From Nomia melanderi (taxonomy: Eukaryota; Arthropoda; Insecta; Hymenoptera; Halictidae): a stretch of 64,000 nucleotides of DNA. The position numbers were made by a program, and so were the translations under genes. The stretch spans positions 2,416,001 through 2,480,000 of the forward strand of contig NC_135010.1 of NCBI RefSeq assembly GCF_051020985.1. Direction: 5' to 3'. Below are positions 1 through 10,967 of the stretch, piece after piece (position 1 is the first letter of the stretch; each line of letters begins with the position of its first letter). A model generated the notes under the pieces. The model saw nothing but the letters and a program-made list of their open reading frames with translations, searched no databases and was not told the origin of the DNA.

Positions 1-8
1 GGAATCCG

Positions 9-200
9 TTAACCCTCTTCCTTGTAACGTCGTGGCAAGCTCGTAATGATTTTTAACGGAATTTAACGAACAGAAATGTTACTGGATTGCTTTGAATTCG
101 AATTAAATATTATTACTTTGGTATTAATTATTATGTTTTAAAGAGAAAGAATGTACCTAGGATTTTCCTCTTCTTTTCAATGAATTATATTTTCTAACTT
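9..200 (+). mobile_element. Family D TTAA-bounded miniature element, 5' part
   Basis: The left end reads TTAACCCTCTTCCTTG, then a body matching the copies at 5187-5437 and 31894-32144: the 'GGCAAGCTCGTAATGATTTT' segment, 'AATTTAACGAACAGAAATG', 'GAATTCGAATTAAATATTATT' (about), and 'AGGATTTTCCTC'. The right end is lost near 200. There is no coding capacity. This is a non-autonomous DNA element; piggyBac-like relationship is inferred only from TTAA at the ends of the better-preserved copies. Confidence 0.6.
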
Positions 201-205
201 TTTTT

Positions 206-275
206 TATTTGCAAACAGAAATTTTACTAGATTACTTTTAATTCGAATTAAATATTGTTCTTCTTCTGTGGTTAT
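206..275 (+). repeat. Second partial family D fragment
   Basis: Immediately after the first D copy, about 70 bases repeat its middle section: 'GCAAACAGAAATTTTACTAG', 'TTTTAATTCGAATTAAATAT' and a diverged 'TTCTTCTTCTGTGGTTATC', against 'GAACAGAAATGTTACTGG' and following bases in the neighbour. It is a tandem partial duplication or a second truncated insertion. It has no ends and no coding potential. Confidence 0.5.
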
Positions 276-595
276 CGTCCGAACTAAAATGAAGCAATAA
301 AATGTGTTTGAACAAAATGGTGACCATATAACAGTGGAAAAATCCACTTTGTTGCGAAACTTTCGTACTTCTTATTTAATAAAAAACTGTTGCGAATGTT
401 AACGTAATTTTACTATAAACTATAAAGGTATATCAACTTTAGATGTGTATAACATTTTTAAGAAATCAGGTCACTTATTATTGAGATATCGTGGTTATAT
501 CGTAATTAAACACACAAGGGAAAATATAGAGTGTTTTAACGAATAATAATGATTATTCCATAAAAATTATAGTATATTATTTTGTAACGTTCCCA

Positions 596-676
596 AATAT
601 ACACAAAATTGTAAATTAATATAAATGTACACAAAATTATTGTCTCGGATCTACATTAAATGTACACAAAATTATA
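596..676 (+). repeat. Short tandem repeat, about 18 bp motif
   Basis: The motif AAATGTACACAAAATTAT occurs twice (around 623 and 658), with a diverged third copy AATATACACAAAATTGT around 596. Spacing is uneven (about 27 and 35 bases), so this is a degenerate tandem duplication, not a clean array. No function is suggested. Confidence 0.55.
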
Positions 677-699
677 TAATCTTGAATTTACATTAACCT

Positions 700-2915
700 A
701 ACAATTTTTTGTCTTACTGCCCAAGCATAACCATACAAGAATTTTTGGACATCGAATTTCTTTGTCATAATTTCGGAGACTTGCACTTTAAGAAAGTTAT
801 GAATCAAATCACATATACGAATTACTATTTTTTCAACCCTCAGGTGACGCTGAAATCGCGTTCCACTTATTCTGTTAATTTTGGCGAGTCGTGCTATTAT
901 CGTATCACATTGAATTTTTAGAGTATTTAAATAGCAAGGAAAAACATGTATCTGCGTAATATGAAGATTATAATGTTGGCTTATTTATGCAACCAGATTT
1001 CAAGGTATGTCATCCAAAAATAGTGTTAATAACGTTTGGTTTTTGTACCTTTTTTATATGGAATATTCGCATTTCCGGCAAGATGGAAATCAACACGCTT
1101 GCGACCAGCGTTTGTGTCAATAACAATCTGCATAGTTACAGTATTTTATTAAATATAACGTATCATCTTTATAAAAGGAAAATAAAATTTAAAAAAAGAT
1201 CTCGTCAACTTTCTACACATTACACTATGAGTTAGGAATTTAAATAAAAATGCATGAGAGAACGTTTAATTTCTTTTATGCACGATACAAATTGTTGAGG
1301 GCCATAAATATGTGATATTGATCGCGAAGATGTTAAGAAATAAAGGTATTCTCGTTTCTGCGGCATATTTCGATTTTCTTTTGTATTACATTAAAAGTTT
1401 CCTTGTGGTAAGGCTGTACGAAACATAAATTTGACCCGCGATTTTACATCGAAAAATATATGAAACTTTATCAACGTTATGAAAGTATAGTTCTTTTAAG
1501 CTTTTATATGGTATACCTATAGTATTATGGAATATTATTACAGTCTTTTAAAAATTCAATATAGATTTCGAAACTAATTTTAAATGTGAACACTTTTACG
1601 ATTTCAATAATTGCAAAATAAAAGAAGCTAAAGCTGATCATTTTGTTGCGTTTCATAATTTTAAGTGTCAGTGTGATGGTCATATATTACAAGAGAATTA
1701 ACTTAATAAATCCATGTCGATGTGAAATTAAAATGTAAAAATTTAAGTCCCGCAATAAGAGACTGTTAAAAGAACTGTTTAAAAGTTTTAAAAATCAATC
1801 TTTTTCCTTTATATATTTCTATAAATTGATATTTTAAAGATATTATACAACAAGTTCAATGTACATGTCAATTTTCTTTACTAAGAATAGACATTCTGAA
1901 GAATCGAACTTATTTATTGTAAATTGCTATATGATATACATTGTCTGAAATTGGAACCTATAAATTACAACATGACTTATAACTTGATTTATTAGCATTC
2001 AAATAACATGTCAAAGGTACCTATGAAAAGTGATAGAAGTTGAACTCTCTAAAGACATATGAAAATTTGCATTCAGTTAACCGTCGTTACGAATAGTTGC
2101 CGTGTAAAATATATACAACTATAAAATTCAACAAAAAACGAGTCTATGTATTGCTACATTAAGGAACTTCATATTACAGTCAAGTAGATATAACCGTTAA
2201 AAAAATAAAGAACTGATGAAGTCCTGATGTTTTGAATGATGAAAACTTCAAATGATAATATTATTGTAATTACTGTTAAGACTATATTATTTTAAACAGT
2301 AGTAATAATTATTTAATAAGATATAATTTTAAAGAAGAAAACTGTTTTCAAATATAGTCCTATTTTTATTAGCCTTAGTTGTAATCCTTTAAGAGATGCT
2401 CTACTCTTTCATATTTTTTACAGTGTTACTCGATTAGAATATAATATTATAGTGTTCTACACGCGTTCAAGAAATTAACAATGTTAACCACTTCGAAATG
2501 AAGCAACTCTCAAATGTATATTTTTTAACTATGTGATAATTGTGATATCTCAAAAATGAATAAACCAATTCACTTGTTTAATAAACACTTTTAATACACG
2601 CCTTTTTATCATCTGAATTAAGAATAAATTAATACTTGTAAAATTTCTTTTTTTGCGAATTAAGAAACATGAGATTTTGTTGGAAAAAATTACATATTTT
2701 TTCACACAGTATTTTTTGGTATTTTTTTTCTTGCAGTTCAGGCGATACCAGCACTGATGCAAATGAAGAATGTTGTTATATATTTATTTCATAACTGTGA
2801 ATATTTATATATAATATTTCTTAATTCGATAATTGCCATTCATAATATACTATCTAAGACTTGTACTTGAACCGTTATGGTTTTGATGAATGTAAGACGA
2901 TTATGCTAATTACAA
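700..2915. other. AT-rich stretch without recognisable gene
   Basis: Open frames near 709-921, 987-1235 and 2550-2762 (minus) are 70-82 codons, resemble no family I know, and are the length expected by chance in DNA this AT-rich. No repeat family described elsewhere in this window was found here. Confidence 0.6.
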
Positions 2916-3440
2916 TTGATATACTTACTTATTACTTTTGTTTTTCAATATTTACAGAACTTACCTGAATTTTCGAATATTAAACCACTAAAACGCATTG
3001 AAAATAGATGCTCAAAGCTATATCCCGTTTGGATATGTTCGAAGATGGAATCATTTAAATATCTATTTTTTTTAAATTCGTGGGTAATTCAACTACCATT
3101 ACGTAAACATCATTGTATTTATCATATTTCAAGGACCTTTGAACAATTATATCGATTTGGCGTGTATTTCATTTATATGATATTCTGGTACAAATTATGT
3201 TTAACAAAGTTCTCTGTATCGAAGATAAGAAATAAATCGGAAACGATACATTTGATAATACATTTTGATGATGAATATTCTCTTTACTTCGGAACAAATC
3301 GTCGCTACAGAAACAGCGAGGAATGTATTAAGACACGTAAGTCATCATTGTTTAACAACGAAGTCAAGTTTAAGAAGAAGGAAAAAGTAAATAAAACGCA
3401 TTTTCTTGGAGAGCGTTACAGACTTTCACGATATTGTTAA
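2916..3440 (+). CDS. Unrecognised 174-codon open frame, possible exon
   Basis: This is the longest open frame in the window. It begins with TTG; the first ATG is codon 44, at 3045, giving 131 residues. The frame is rich in K, R, F, Y and S, with a hydrophobic patch around residues 101-115 (YFIYMIFWY) and a basic C-terminus (KKKEKVNK). I recognise no domain or family. An acceptor-like pyrimidine tract ends in TTTACAG at 2951-2957, and a donor-like ACGTAAGT lies at 3335-3342, so a 379-base internal exon at 2958-3336 is one reading. It is not inside any repeat I could identify. It may still be chance: composition alone yields many shorter frames. Confidence 0.2.
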   Translation: MIYLLITFVFQYLQNLPEFSNIKPLKRIENRCSKLYPVWICSKMESFKYLFFLNSWVIQLPLRKHHCIYHISRTFEQLYRFGVYFIYMIFWYKLCLTKFSVSKIRNKSETIHLIIHFDDEYSLYFGTNRRYRNSEECIKTRKSSLFNNEVKFKKKEKVNKTHFLGERYRLSRYC

Positions 3441-4550
3441 AGTGAACCAATTCATCGTCTTTAAATGTTAAAGACCGTGAAGTCGATATCTTCTTAACTT
3501 ACCAGATAGATGTAACGGTATTTTCTTCAATAGTGTGACGGAAGAGAAGAAATCATTACAGAACTGAATATTTTTATATCATACTTCTGAATATGAATTA
3601 CATACGCTACTAGATACATACTCTTTTAAATATTAGTTATCTTTCTCAAATAACTGCTTAAAACATTCTATCACGTCTATAAAAATATAAATAATAATTG
3701 TGGCAAACTTTCCTATTTGTTTTAAATCCTAAAGCTCTTTAACAAAACAAATAAGTTTTTCTTCGCATTCTTTTCTTTAAACGAACAGGAATGAAGGAAC
3801 TGAATTTACATACATATTTAAAATATAAAAGTTTCTTGCTTAGAAACGTGAGTTAATGGTAATTATAGTATTCTTACGCAGCCTAATAGTTTTATCCGAC
3901 TTATACTAATATTATATAAACAGACATGAGGTTCATAGTAAATAATTAATTAGCGAAGGCGTGTAATACTTACTGCAGAACATAAATTTAAATTGCAATA
4001 ACAAGAGATGCTTGAGATAACGTTTAGTTATTTGACCGTAAAGGAAGAGGACGTCTATAAGTCGTTGAACACCAACCGGATGTCTGAAGAATGCAATACC
4101 GGAAATATAGTTCTACGACTAGGACTGTAATGTGGAAAGATTATGTTCGACTATATCTCTAATAATTCCATTTTATTCCTTGATAAATGCCATTTAAGAT
4201 TTGAATAGTTAAATTCTTTTTTACTAAAGCGGATTTCTTCTGTACCCGTTCTTCTTGAGACTTTTTATTCCGTATCCGTGGACTCTTGGCAGTAGATTAG
4301 CAAGTATTGTACCTCCTTCTATAGGCGAAAGGTTAATTAACAATAGTAAACGTTTACTTCAAAGAAACAAGTGTGTATACTTCATTTTGTTTTGATACCA
4401 CAAATAAATTCCATTTAAAAAATTTGTATAAAAGAATATTTTGCGTCTAAGAAAAAATAGAGATTGGTTCCAAACTTAAGAGATCAGTAAAATAATATAA
4501 TAAACCATATAAAATTTCATGTTAGAATTTGGAGTAATTATGTTAAATTA
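3441..4550. other. AT-rich stretch, nothing recognised
   Basis: No long frame, repeat family or structured element was seen. A somewhat less AT-rich patch lies at 4040-4130 and 4240-4330, without splice or promoter signals I would defend. Confidence 0.5.
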
Positions 4551-4554
4551 AACC

Positions 4555-4672
4555 AAATTGTATAAAAAGAAAATTTATGTTTTTCTAATTCGTGTGAAAT
4601 CAAACAGATTGTGTAAAAACAAAAAAATAATTCGTGTTTGATCAAAATTATGTAAAAAGGGTTCGTGTAACA
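4555..4672 (+). repeat. Degenerate tandem repeat
   Basis: Three diverging units share the order 'ATTRTGTAAAAA ... TTCGTGT ... ATCAAA': one from about 4556, one from about 4609 and a shortened one from about 4650. Unit length shrinks from about 53 to 41 to 28 bases. It is best explained as slippage-driven duplication. Confidence 0.4.
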
Positions 4673-4992
4673 ACACAATTGGGAGTACAGAGAAATGTCA
4701 TTTATCCGAATCGAACGAATTAAACAACGTATTCATCAATTATTTACAAAACATGTATCTTTCCTGCTTTGAGTACCTATTATATTTTAGTGTTCTGTCT
4801 GAGTTTGCTGTATAATTAGAGTTTATGTATACTCGTAAATATCGTTTTATGCATACGAAAAGGGTGAAAGTACATCTAAAAACTGTTCAATTTCTAATTA
4901 ACGTATGACATGTTCATAAATGTCCTTTCAAATCGATTATCAGAAAATTAATTCGTCACAATGAGCGTTCTACTGTATGTAAATAGTTTATT

Positions 4993-5460
4993 TCAATACT
5001 GAAACTATCACATCCCTTAAAATGACGGACTTCAGTTTTCACATTTCGTAATTATTGACAAAAGTGTTAAATGTCCGAAATGATTTAAAAAATAAATAGT
5101 TTCACTTTAATACTATAATTATTATATGAAAAAAAATGAAAAGAATCTATTGTTACAATTTTTATAAGGATTACATATCAATTGTATTAACACCTTGCCC
5201 TATAATATCGTGTAAGACTCGTGATGAAGATTTCAAATAAAATTTAAGAAACATGAATATTATTCAATTTATTTGAATGCAAATTACATATTATTTTTCT
5301 GTTATTAATGATTATACCTTAAAACAAACGTTATCATGGATTAAAACTGGAATTTTCTCTTACTTTCAATAAATTGTTAATAACAAAGTAGTTAGGTCGG
5401 TCACAGTTCAGAAAGAAATCATTGAGCAAGAGATTAAGCACTCAGTAGTTCTAGCATTAA
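4993..5460 (+). mobile_element. Family A' miniature element, split by a family D insertion
   Basis: The left end is decayed: TCAATACTGAAACTATC in place of TTAACACTAGAACTACC. The interior then matches other A' copies: AAAATGACGGACTTCAGTTTT, 'CCGAAATGATTT', 'AATAAATAGTTTCACTTTAA', 'AAAAGAATCTATTGTTACAA' and 'AAGGATTACATAT'. The right end is GTAGTTCTAGCATTAA. Between TTAA at 5187 and TTAA at 5434 a family D element is inserted; without it the flanking A' sequence reads continuously. Non-coding and non-autonomous. Confidence 0.75.
5187..5437 (+). mobile_element. Family D TTAA-bounded miniature element, nested
   Basis: TTAA at both ends, with short inverted termini: CACCTTGCCCTAT on the left, and TCTCTTGCTCAAT read inward from the right. 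The body matches copies at 9-200 and 31894-32144 (CTCGTGATGAAGATTT, TTTTCTGTTATTAATGATTA, AACAAAGTAGTTAGGTCGG). It is 251 bases including both TTAA and has no coding potential. It sits inside a family A' copy, so it is the younger of the two. Confidence 0.75.
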
Positions 5461-5636
5461 CAAAAAACAATAGTGTTAAATCGAGTATGAACAAGAATCT
5501 GATTGGTATTGTTGATGTGTGTTCAGCAAAAGTTTATACCATTTCTAATTGACTGCAAAAATGATAGTAATGGAATAGTACTGTAGGTGATTGGTTGAAT
5601 TTTTGTGCAGGAAAAATGGTAGTGGAGTATGTAATA

Positions 5637-5667
5637 CACATTTGCCGAATTACCTGCGGCAAGTGTG
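5637..5667. repeat. Small hairpin
   Basis: CACATTTGCCG and CGGCAAGTGTG form an 11-base stem with one mismatch around a 9-base loop. It lies in a slightly GC-richer patch (5590-5800) that also holds a chance 87-codon frame. No RNA gene can be named. Confidence 0.35.
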
Positions 5668-5890
5668 CAAATCTGACCTCGAAGCTTGTACTTAACGGTG
5701 AAAAAATATACAAACGGTCACTTTATCGCATCTGGCGACCAACTGACCGAAGGTACCGGAAGTTCCCGGTGATGTGTCTATTCACAATAAAACAATTACA
5801 AAACTTTCGCTTTGAAAACAATCATGTCTCAACACTCTTTAAACGGATATTTGATTGATAGGTATCTTTTGTAATAAACTTTGTACTTCT

Positions 5891-6068
5891 TTAACACTCG
5901 TATAACATATTTAATATGATTAAAATGTATTTCCTTTAATTGTAACAATGATTTTTTTCGACATCTTCATATATTAATTATAGTATTAGAATAAAATTAT
6001 TTATTTTTTAAATCATTTAAATAAGAAAACTTGAACCCTTCATTTTGAGAGCGGTTGTTATAGTGTTA
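5891..6068 (-). mobile_element. Family A' miniature element, internally deleted
   Basis: TTAACACTCGTATAAC on the left and GCGGTTGTTATAGTGTTAA on the right. Internal blocks in reverse orientation match A': TTAATTGTAACAATGATTTT, 'CATATATTAATTATAGTATT' and 'TTTTTTAAATCATTT'. At 178 bases it is about 40 shorter than its relatives, having lost part of the stretch before the right end. Confidence 0.6.
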
Positions 6069-6069
6069 A

Positions 6070-7190
6070 CACTGACTGCCAAGTATACACTCATCAAAAC
6101 TGCTAGGCAGTCGAAACAGTTTTCTTAATAAAGGAGGAACTAAAAAGTCATGATTTTTATAATAATTAATTTACTATCTTTCTTGTATCTCGTACGTTCA
6201 ACAAAATTGCTTTCGTTCGAAATCAACAAGCTTCCATCACCGTATTTTACCGCTGTATTAATATTCTTTTTAATTATTTCATATTATGTATTTGTAATTT
6301 TTTATATGCTTACAATTTATTATTGTTCAAAGCCATAAAAAATTAATTAATTAATTTTATATACTTACTTACAAACCAAAACATGTGTTTTTATCCATTA
6401 CGGATAAAAAAAATAATCATATTTTAAGTAAATATATAAAACAGTAATCCCGCAAACATCATGGTGTCAGAATATTGAATAAACTAACTTCATATATTTA
6501 TTCATTGCATATAAAATCTTAATATGATATACTAATTAATTTCATATTAAAAACATCACAATTTTTTATTTCCACGTGTGTTGATTAAACAATTAATTAC
6601 CATAAATAAATACTATCCATCATATTCTTTTGTATACCGGAGAAAAACAGGATCGTATAAATTGAACATAAACACATCATATTAAACCCACTTCCTACAA
6701 TAAACACGTTACTAATCATAAACTTCTAGCACGTGGTTGCAACTAATCAATCTCAATAATTCTGATCAATGAATTACCCAGAGCTTGACGTTTAATCATT
6801 CACTTAGCGACCCACGCAATTCGCCAGATCGATGTTGCATAAGTCGAAATTAGTCTGATAATACTGACAATTCTATAATCTCGCACATTTCACCTTAACC
6901 TTCGCTATTCAGTGTTATAATAGTATACATTAAGAAAGGTGTCATTGTTTTGGAAAGTACTTGTATTCACTGAATTTTAGATCTTTCGAATTTTTATTCT
7001 TTCTAAAATTTTAATATAAGTTGAGATGGAATTCTTTAAAAGTCATCTTAAGGAGAAAGAGTAGTTGCATCTTGAAAATTGTATTAAACATAAAAAAACG
7101 ATTGAAATAAAAACTCAATGGCTGTAAATTCTTTGAGAAACACTATAAATTCTATTTAAATTAAACATATTACAGAGAATATTTTGGTAA
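6070..7190. other. AT-rich stretch without recognisable gene
   Basis: A 62-codon frame (6150-6338) is hydrophobic simply because of T-rich codons and has no recognised homology. A short run of TTAATTAATTAATT lies near 6345. The patch at 6780-6900 is less AT-rich but shows no defensible signal. Confidence 0.5.
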
Positions 7191-7204
7191 TTATTTATAA
7201 CATT

Positions 7205-7940
7205 GATTCCTCGCCAATTGCGATGACTTTGAAATATGTTGGCAAGGTCATCATTCTGAACAACTTTTCCCTATATATATTTCCACTGTTCGGCCTTAGT
7301 TTTCCAGATATTCACAAAAATATGCCCGGAAATGAAAAATTTTCGTTCTTATTTACGGAAAGAGTAACCCTTATGACCTTCATCTTCATATATATTGTTA
7401 AGGTCATTGTTCTGTACATCCAGAACTTTACAATTTTTGTCATTGTGTGTTGGTTCAAAAGTTATGAAGCATTAAAGTTTCATAATCCCCCTTAATGGAA
7501 GGGGAACGGAACCTGTATCATCACTAGCTCACTAGCAAAAACTAGCCCCACTAACACTAATCTCTTTTATCTAAATAAAGTTGTAGTAAATACACATACT
7601 ATAAGGAATTCAATTTCAATGAATTGAAATGCAGACGAAAATTTCTAGCGCAGTGCGAAATTTCAACGCTTCATAACTTTTGAACGAATAATCACTGTCA
7701 GAAAGTTTAAAATCCTGGATTTGCAGAACAATGACCTTAACAGTATGTATCAAGATGAAGGTGATATGAAACTTACTCTTTTCGTAAATAAGTACAAAAT
7801 CTCCTAATTTTTAAACCTATATGTATTTAAGAATACCTGGAGGGCTGAGATCGAGCGATGATAACATGTACGGAAAAAAGATATTCAAAATCAAGTCCCC
7901 CACGACATATTTCAAGGTCATCGAAATCGGTGAGAAATCA
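7205..7940. mobile_element. Long imperfect inverted-repeat element (K)
   Basis: Left arm about 7208-7490 and right arm about 7642-7938 are diverged reverse complements. Matching landmarks include TTGAAATATGT at both outer ends, TTATTTACGGAAAGAGTAA with TTATTTACGAAAAGAGTAA, TTAAGGTCATTGTTCTG in both arms, and TTCAAAAGTTATGAAGC in both arms. The spacer (about 7491-7641) contains a small palindrome around 7607-7630. The 103-codon frame in the left arm is a by-product of the arm, not a gene. A third, partial copy lies at 15846-15960. It is probably a fold-back or hairpin DNA element; superfamily unknown. Confidence 0.6.
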
Positions 7941-8419
7941 GTACTATAAATAATTACCAATGTTTGCATTTATAAATTTTAAACAAGATTATTGCAAAAT
8001 TGTATAGATTTAATTCATTTTTCAAATAAATTGTTCTGATAATACAATGTATTATTATTAACATTTTCAAAATTGTTGAAGATCTGTTGATGTTCATTTA
8101 AAAAAAGAGAAATAAATGTATTAGCAATGATCGGTGAGTTATTGAATCTTGCATGATCCAGAAAAATTATAAAAATTTGTCACAATTTTGTGCAACAACA
8201 ATCTGTAAATTCATACTAATTTCTACGTATTTTCGTCTAATGATAAATCATTATATTCTGGTAACTTAGTTGTATTTTATATTTTAAATTATAATACAAT
8301 TGCGTAATGTAGTGAATGGATTCATTACAGGAACAAAACGAGAGAATCAATCACAAATTGCACAATATATATGTCCTATGTCGAATGAAATTGGACTACT
8401 TTCTACTACATATCGAAAG

Positions 8420-8990
8420 TTTCTCGATTCCCTACCTTTCCGCAACGTTTAATTCATTTTGGCACGTATCAATTAGCTGAATATTCTTTATTACCGTTTC
8501 CACTCTGTTATTAACAAGAACAAATCACAATTACGCGAATAAAGTGTCACAAAGTGTTACAACGCCCGTTCAAGATTATATTGAAGGCAAATAGGGAGTG
8601 TGTGGAGTGCAACGGGCAGTGAGCATTTTGAAATTGCATATAAAACAAGCATCAATCCCGGGAGCATCCAGTGTAGTTTTATTCTCAGACGTTCGTACTC
8701 ATGACGTTCAATTATCAATTATCACTTATTCGCGTCTTCGTTGTTCACGGACGCAGCAAGGAGAGTTCTCCGAGGTGGCTGCAAGTCGATGACTTATTGT
8801 TAGTCGTATCGACCGACATATGTCGTATATTTTCTGACCTAGAAAGAGGTTCTTGCGAACGGAGAAGGAGAGCCGAGGGACAAGTAGCGAATCGAGTAGA
8901 CCTAAACGACTAACACGTCTATTGCCACACTGCCAGCAAGTACGCGGCCATAGCAAATCTACGATTAGGGCTGTATTGCAAGTCAAATAT
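8420..8990. other. GC-richer patch with overlapping short frames
   Basis: This stretch is less AT-rich than its surroundings and carries overlapping open frames on both strands (62-92 codons), none recognisable. In insect genomes such patches often mark promoters and 5' exons; that is an inference. A candidate core promoter lies within it. Confidence 0.35.
8639..8674 (+). promoter_or_regulatory. Candidate TATA/initiator core promoter
   Basis: TATAAAAC starts at 8639, and a TCCAGTGT initiator-like sequence places an A at 8670, 31 bases downstream, which is the spacing known for TATA-dependent insect promoters. TCAGACGTTC, 18-25 bases further, resembles a downstream element but is too close for a classical DPE. 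It sits at the start of a GC-richer patch. No splice donor of good quality follows nearby. Confidence 0.25.
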
Positions 8991-9104
8991 CATTATGCGG
9001 TCAGGAACAGTGATCAGCTCCATTCTAAGCAGTTCTTTCTTCTGTTGATCTGTTACAGCAGAATTCACTACGATATAAAAACAGTGTTTAGAGGAAATTA
9101 CTTT

Positions 9105-9324
9105 TTAATGCTAGAACTACCCAGCACTTAATACGATTAATATATAATTCCTATACAAATTCTGACAATATTTTCAGTTTCTTCGGATATTCTTTACAGT
9201 ATTCAACTGAAACTATTTATTTTCAAAATCATGTCGAATATTCAATGCTTTTAAGATATTAATAATTGCGAAACAAAAAAATCGAAACCAGCCATTTTGA
9301 CTGGTGCGGTAGTTCTAGTGTTAA
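9105..9324 (-). mobile_element. Family A' miniature element
   Basis: The ends are TTAATGCTAGAACTACC and GCGGTAGTTCTAGTGTTAA. The subterminal palindrome-like CCATTTTGACTGG is next to the right end. The 220-base body has the A' landmarks in reverse: TATATAATTCCTATACAAAT, 'ACTATTTATTTTCAAAATCA', 'AATTGCGAAAC'. Non-coding; probably mobilised in trans by a piggyBac-like transposase, inferred from TTAA. Confidence 0.75.
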
Positions 9325-9401
9325 ATGATAGTGGTAATGGTAACGAATCATTCTTAGTGCACTTTAAAGAAAAAAATGAGTTTAATACAATACTATTTAT
9401 T

Positions 9402-9423
9402 ATATATATATATATATATATAT
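9402..9423. repeat. (TA)n microsatellite
   Basis: A run of about 11 TA dinucleotides flanked by two copies of TACTATTTATTATATAT, so the flanks are also duplicated. Confidence 0.85.
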
Positions 9424-9696
9424 AATATACTATTTATTATATATTGATAGTTATTAATACTGCTGGTAGTTATTTGGACAATTTTAAACATTCAAAGCAT
9501 ACAAAATTGTATTTTGAAAATAGTATAATAGACTATATTATAATGTTGGTTTAAAATATTATGTACTAATTTTTATTTAAATAGTAGTCATTAGAGTATC
9601 CATACTTCGTATTGATTATTGCCCTAAACAATTTTCATTCATCGAATTAATCTGTTAATGTGTTCACAAACATTTATTTAACTGCTTTTTATAATT

Positions 9697-10065
9697 CTAT
9701 TGGCGTGTTCTATTTAACGAGTCTTGTAAAAATTTAACAAAATTAGAAGTTGACAATCGAAATTCAAAACATTTTTTTGTGTGCTGACAAAATAATGTTT
9801 TAACGAGGTCAAGTGTAAAAACTCTACTGTTTGAATAATTAGAAGTGATAATATTTAATACCACATCTTGACATGTATATTTATGAGCAAATAAGCAGGT
9901 GTAAAGGCAAAACTGAGTCTTGCTGAATTTATGCCTGCGGTAATGGTGTATACTGAAGGTTATAAACAATTTACTACAGTAATTTACATCAAATTGAATA
10001 CTGCGTTGCGAAAACATAACTACCGTTGTAACATTGTTAACTGGTTCTGAACGTTTTTGCTCCAA
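9697..10065 (-). other. 122-codon open frame, unrecognised
   Basis: It begins with TTG on the minus strand; the first ATG is codon 17. It is cysteine- and histidine-containing but without a spaced zinc-finger pattern. I recognise no family. Its length is near the upper end expected by chance for this composition, and it ends just before a family C element. It is listed because it is not inside any repeat I can identify. Confidence 0.12.
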
Positions 10066-10107
10066 ATGGGCATCAATATTGAACCATTAAAATGGTAAAT
10101 ACAGTCA

Positions 10108-10359
10108 TTAACATTTTTGCTGCCAGCGGTTAGTTCGGTGACAATCTTATGAATTGTAATTTTTTATTCAACCCAAAAGACCTTCTAAACAAAATATTGG
10201 AAAAATGAAACTGAAAAGAATCATTCAATTCCTAAATATAATATCGTCGCTTATAACTTTAAATAACAATATCTATAGGATTAATTTTATTTTCTTTATG
10301 TAAAAAAATATTTAATTATGACCATCACCAACATACTACGCTGGTAGAGGACATGTTAA
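10108..10359 (-). mobile_element. Family C miniature element, intact
   Basis: TTAACATTTTTGCTGCCAGC on the left and GGACATGTTAA on the right. The body is shared with 18141-18595: 'GAATTGTAATTTTTTATTC', 'AAAATATTGGAAAAATGAAA' and 'ATCTATAGGATTAATTTTAT'. This copy lacks the insertion found in the 18 kb copy and preserves the corresponding empty site TTTAAATAACAATATC near 10257-10272. It is 252 bases and non-coding. Confidence 0.75.
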
Positions 10360-10967
10360 AAAATTAGCGGATTATAAAATTACATGTACAACTGTTCACT
10401 ATTTGTAGATTCTGAAGAAATTTTGAAGGATTGTATATTTCTTAACGATGGACAATTATGATACCTATGATTGGATGCTCCATTATATTTTATTTCTAAA
10501 ATGTATAAATACCCTCAATTTACTAATCTCAGTTTCTAGTAAAAAAGATATTGCTGTTATGATTCATTGAAAATATGAATAATGACAAATTATGGATGTA
10601 ACAAAGAAAAGAACATTATGATATATTCTTGGAATACATGATCATATTACAACAAATCATATTATAACAACTTATCATATTTTTACATAATACAAACAAA
10701 AATTTTCAGAATTTTAGAAAAATTTATTTTATACAAAGCTTTCAATTAAACAATTACTCTGTATGAAAATATAAATTTGTTATAAACAATATATAGTATG
10801 TCTGACAATTAGTAAGAAACGAGATAAACATATAACAATTTCATTCTTCGTGAGTTTCCTTCATAGTGTTCTTAATTGCAAGTTTATGTTTTATATTTTC
10901 GCAATTTTGTTTTTTTTTCAATATAAAAAATATTCCAAATATGAATTGGTACAATCTCTTGCAATCT

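Noticed and set aside
7184..7495. 103-codon frame with hydrophobic stretches suggestive of a membrane protein
   Set aside because: It lies within the left arm of inverted repeat K; hydrophobicity comes from T-rich codons, and the right arm does not keep a matching frame.
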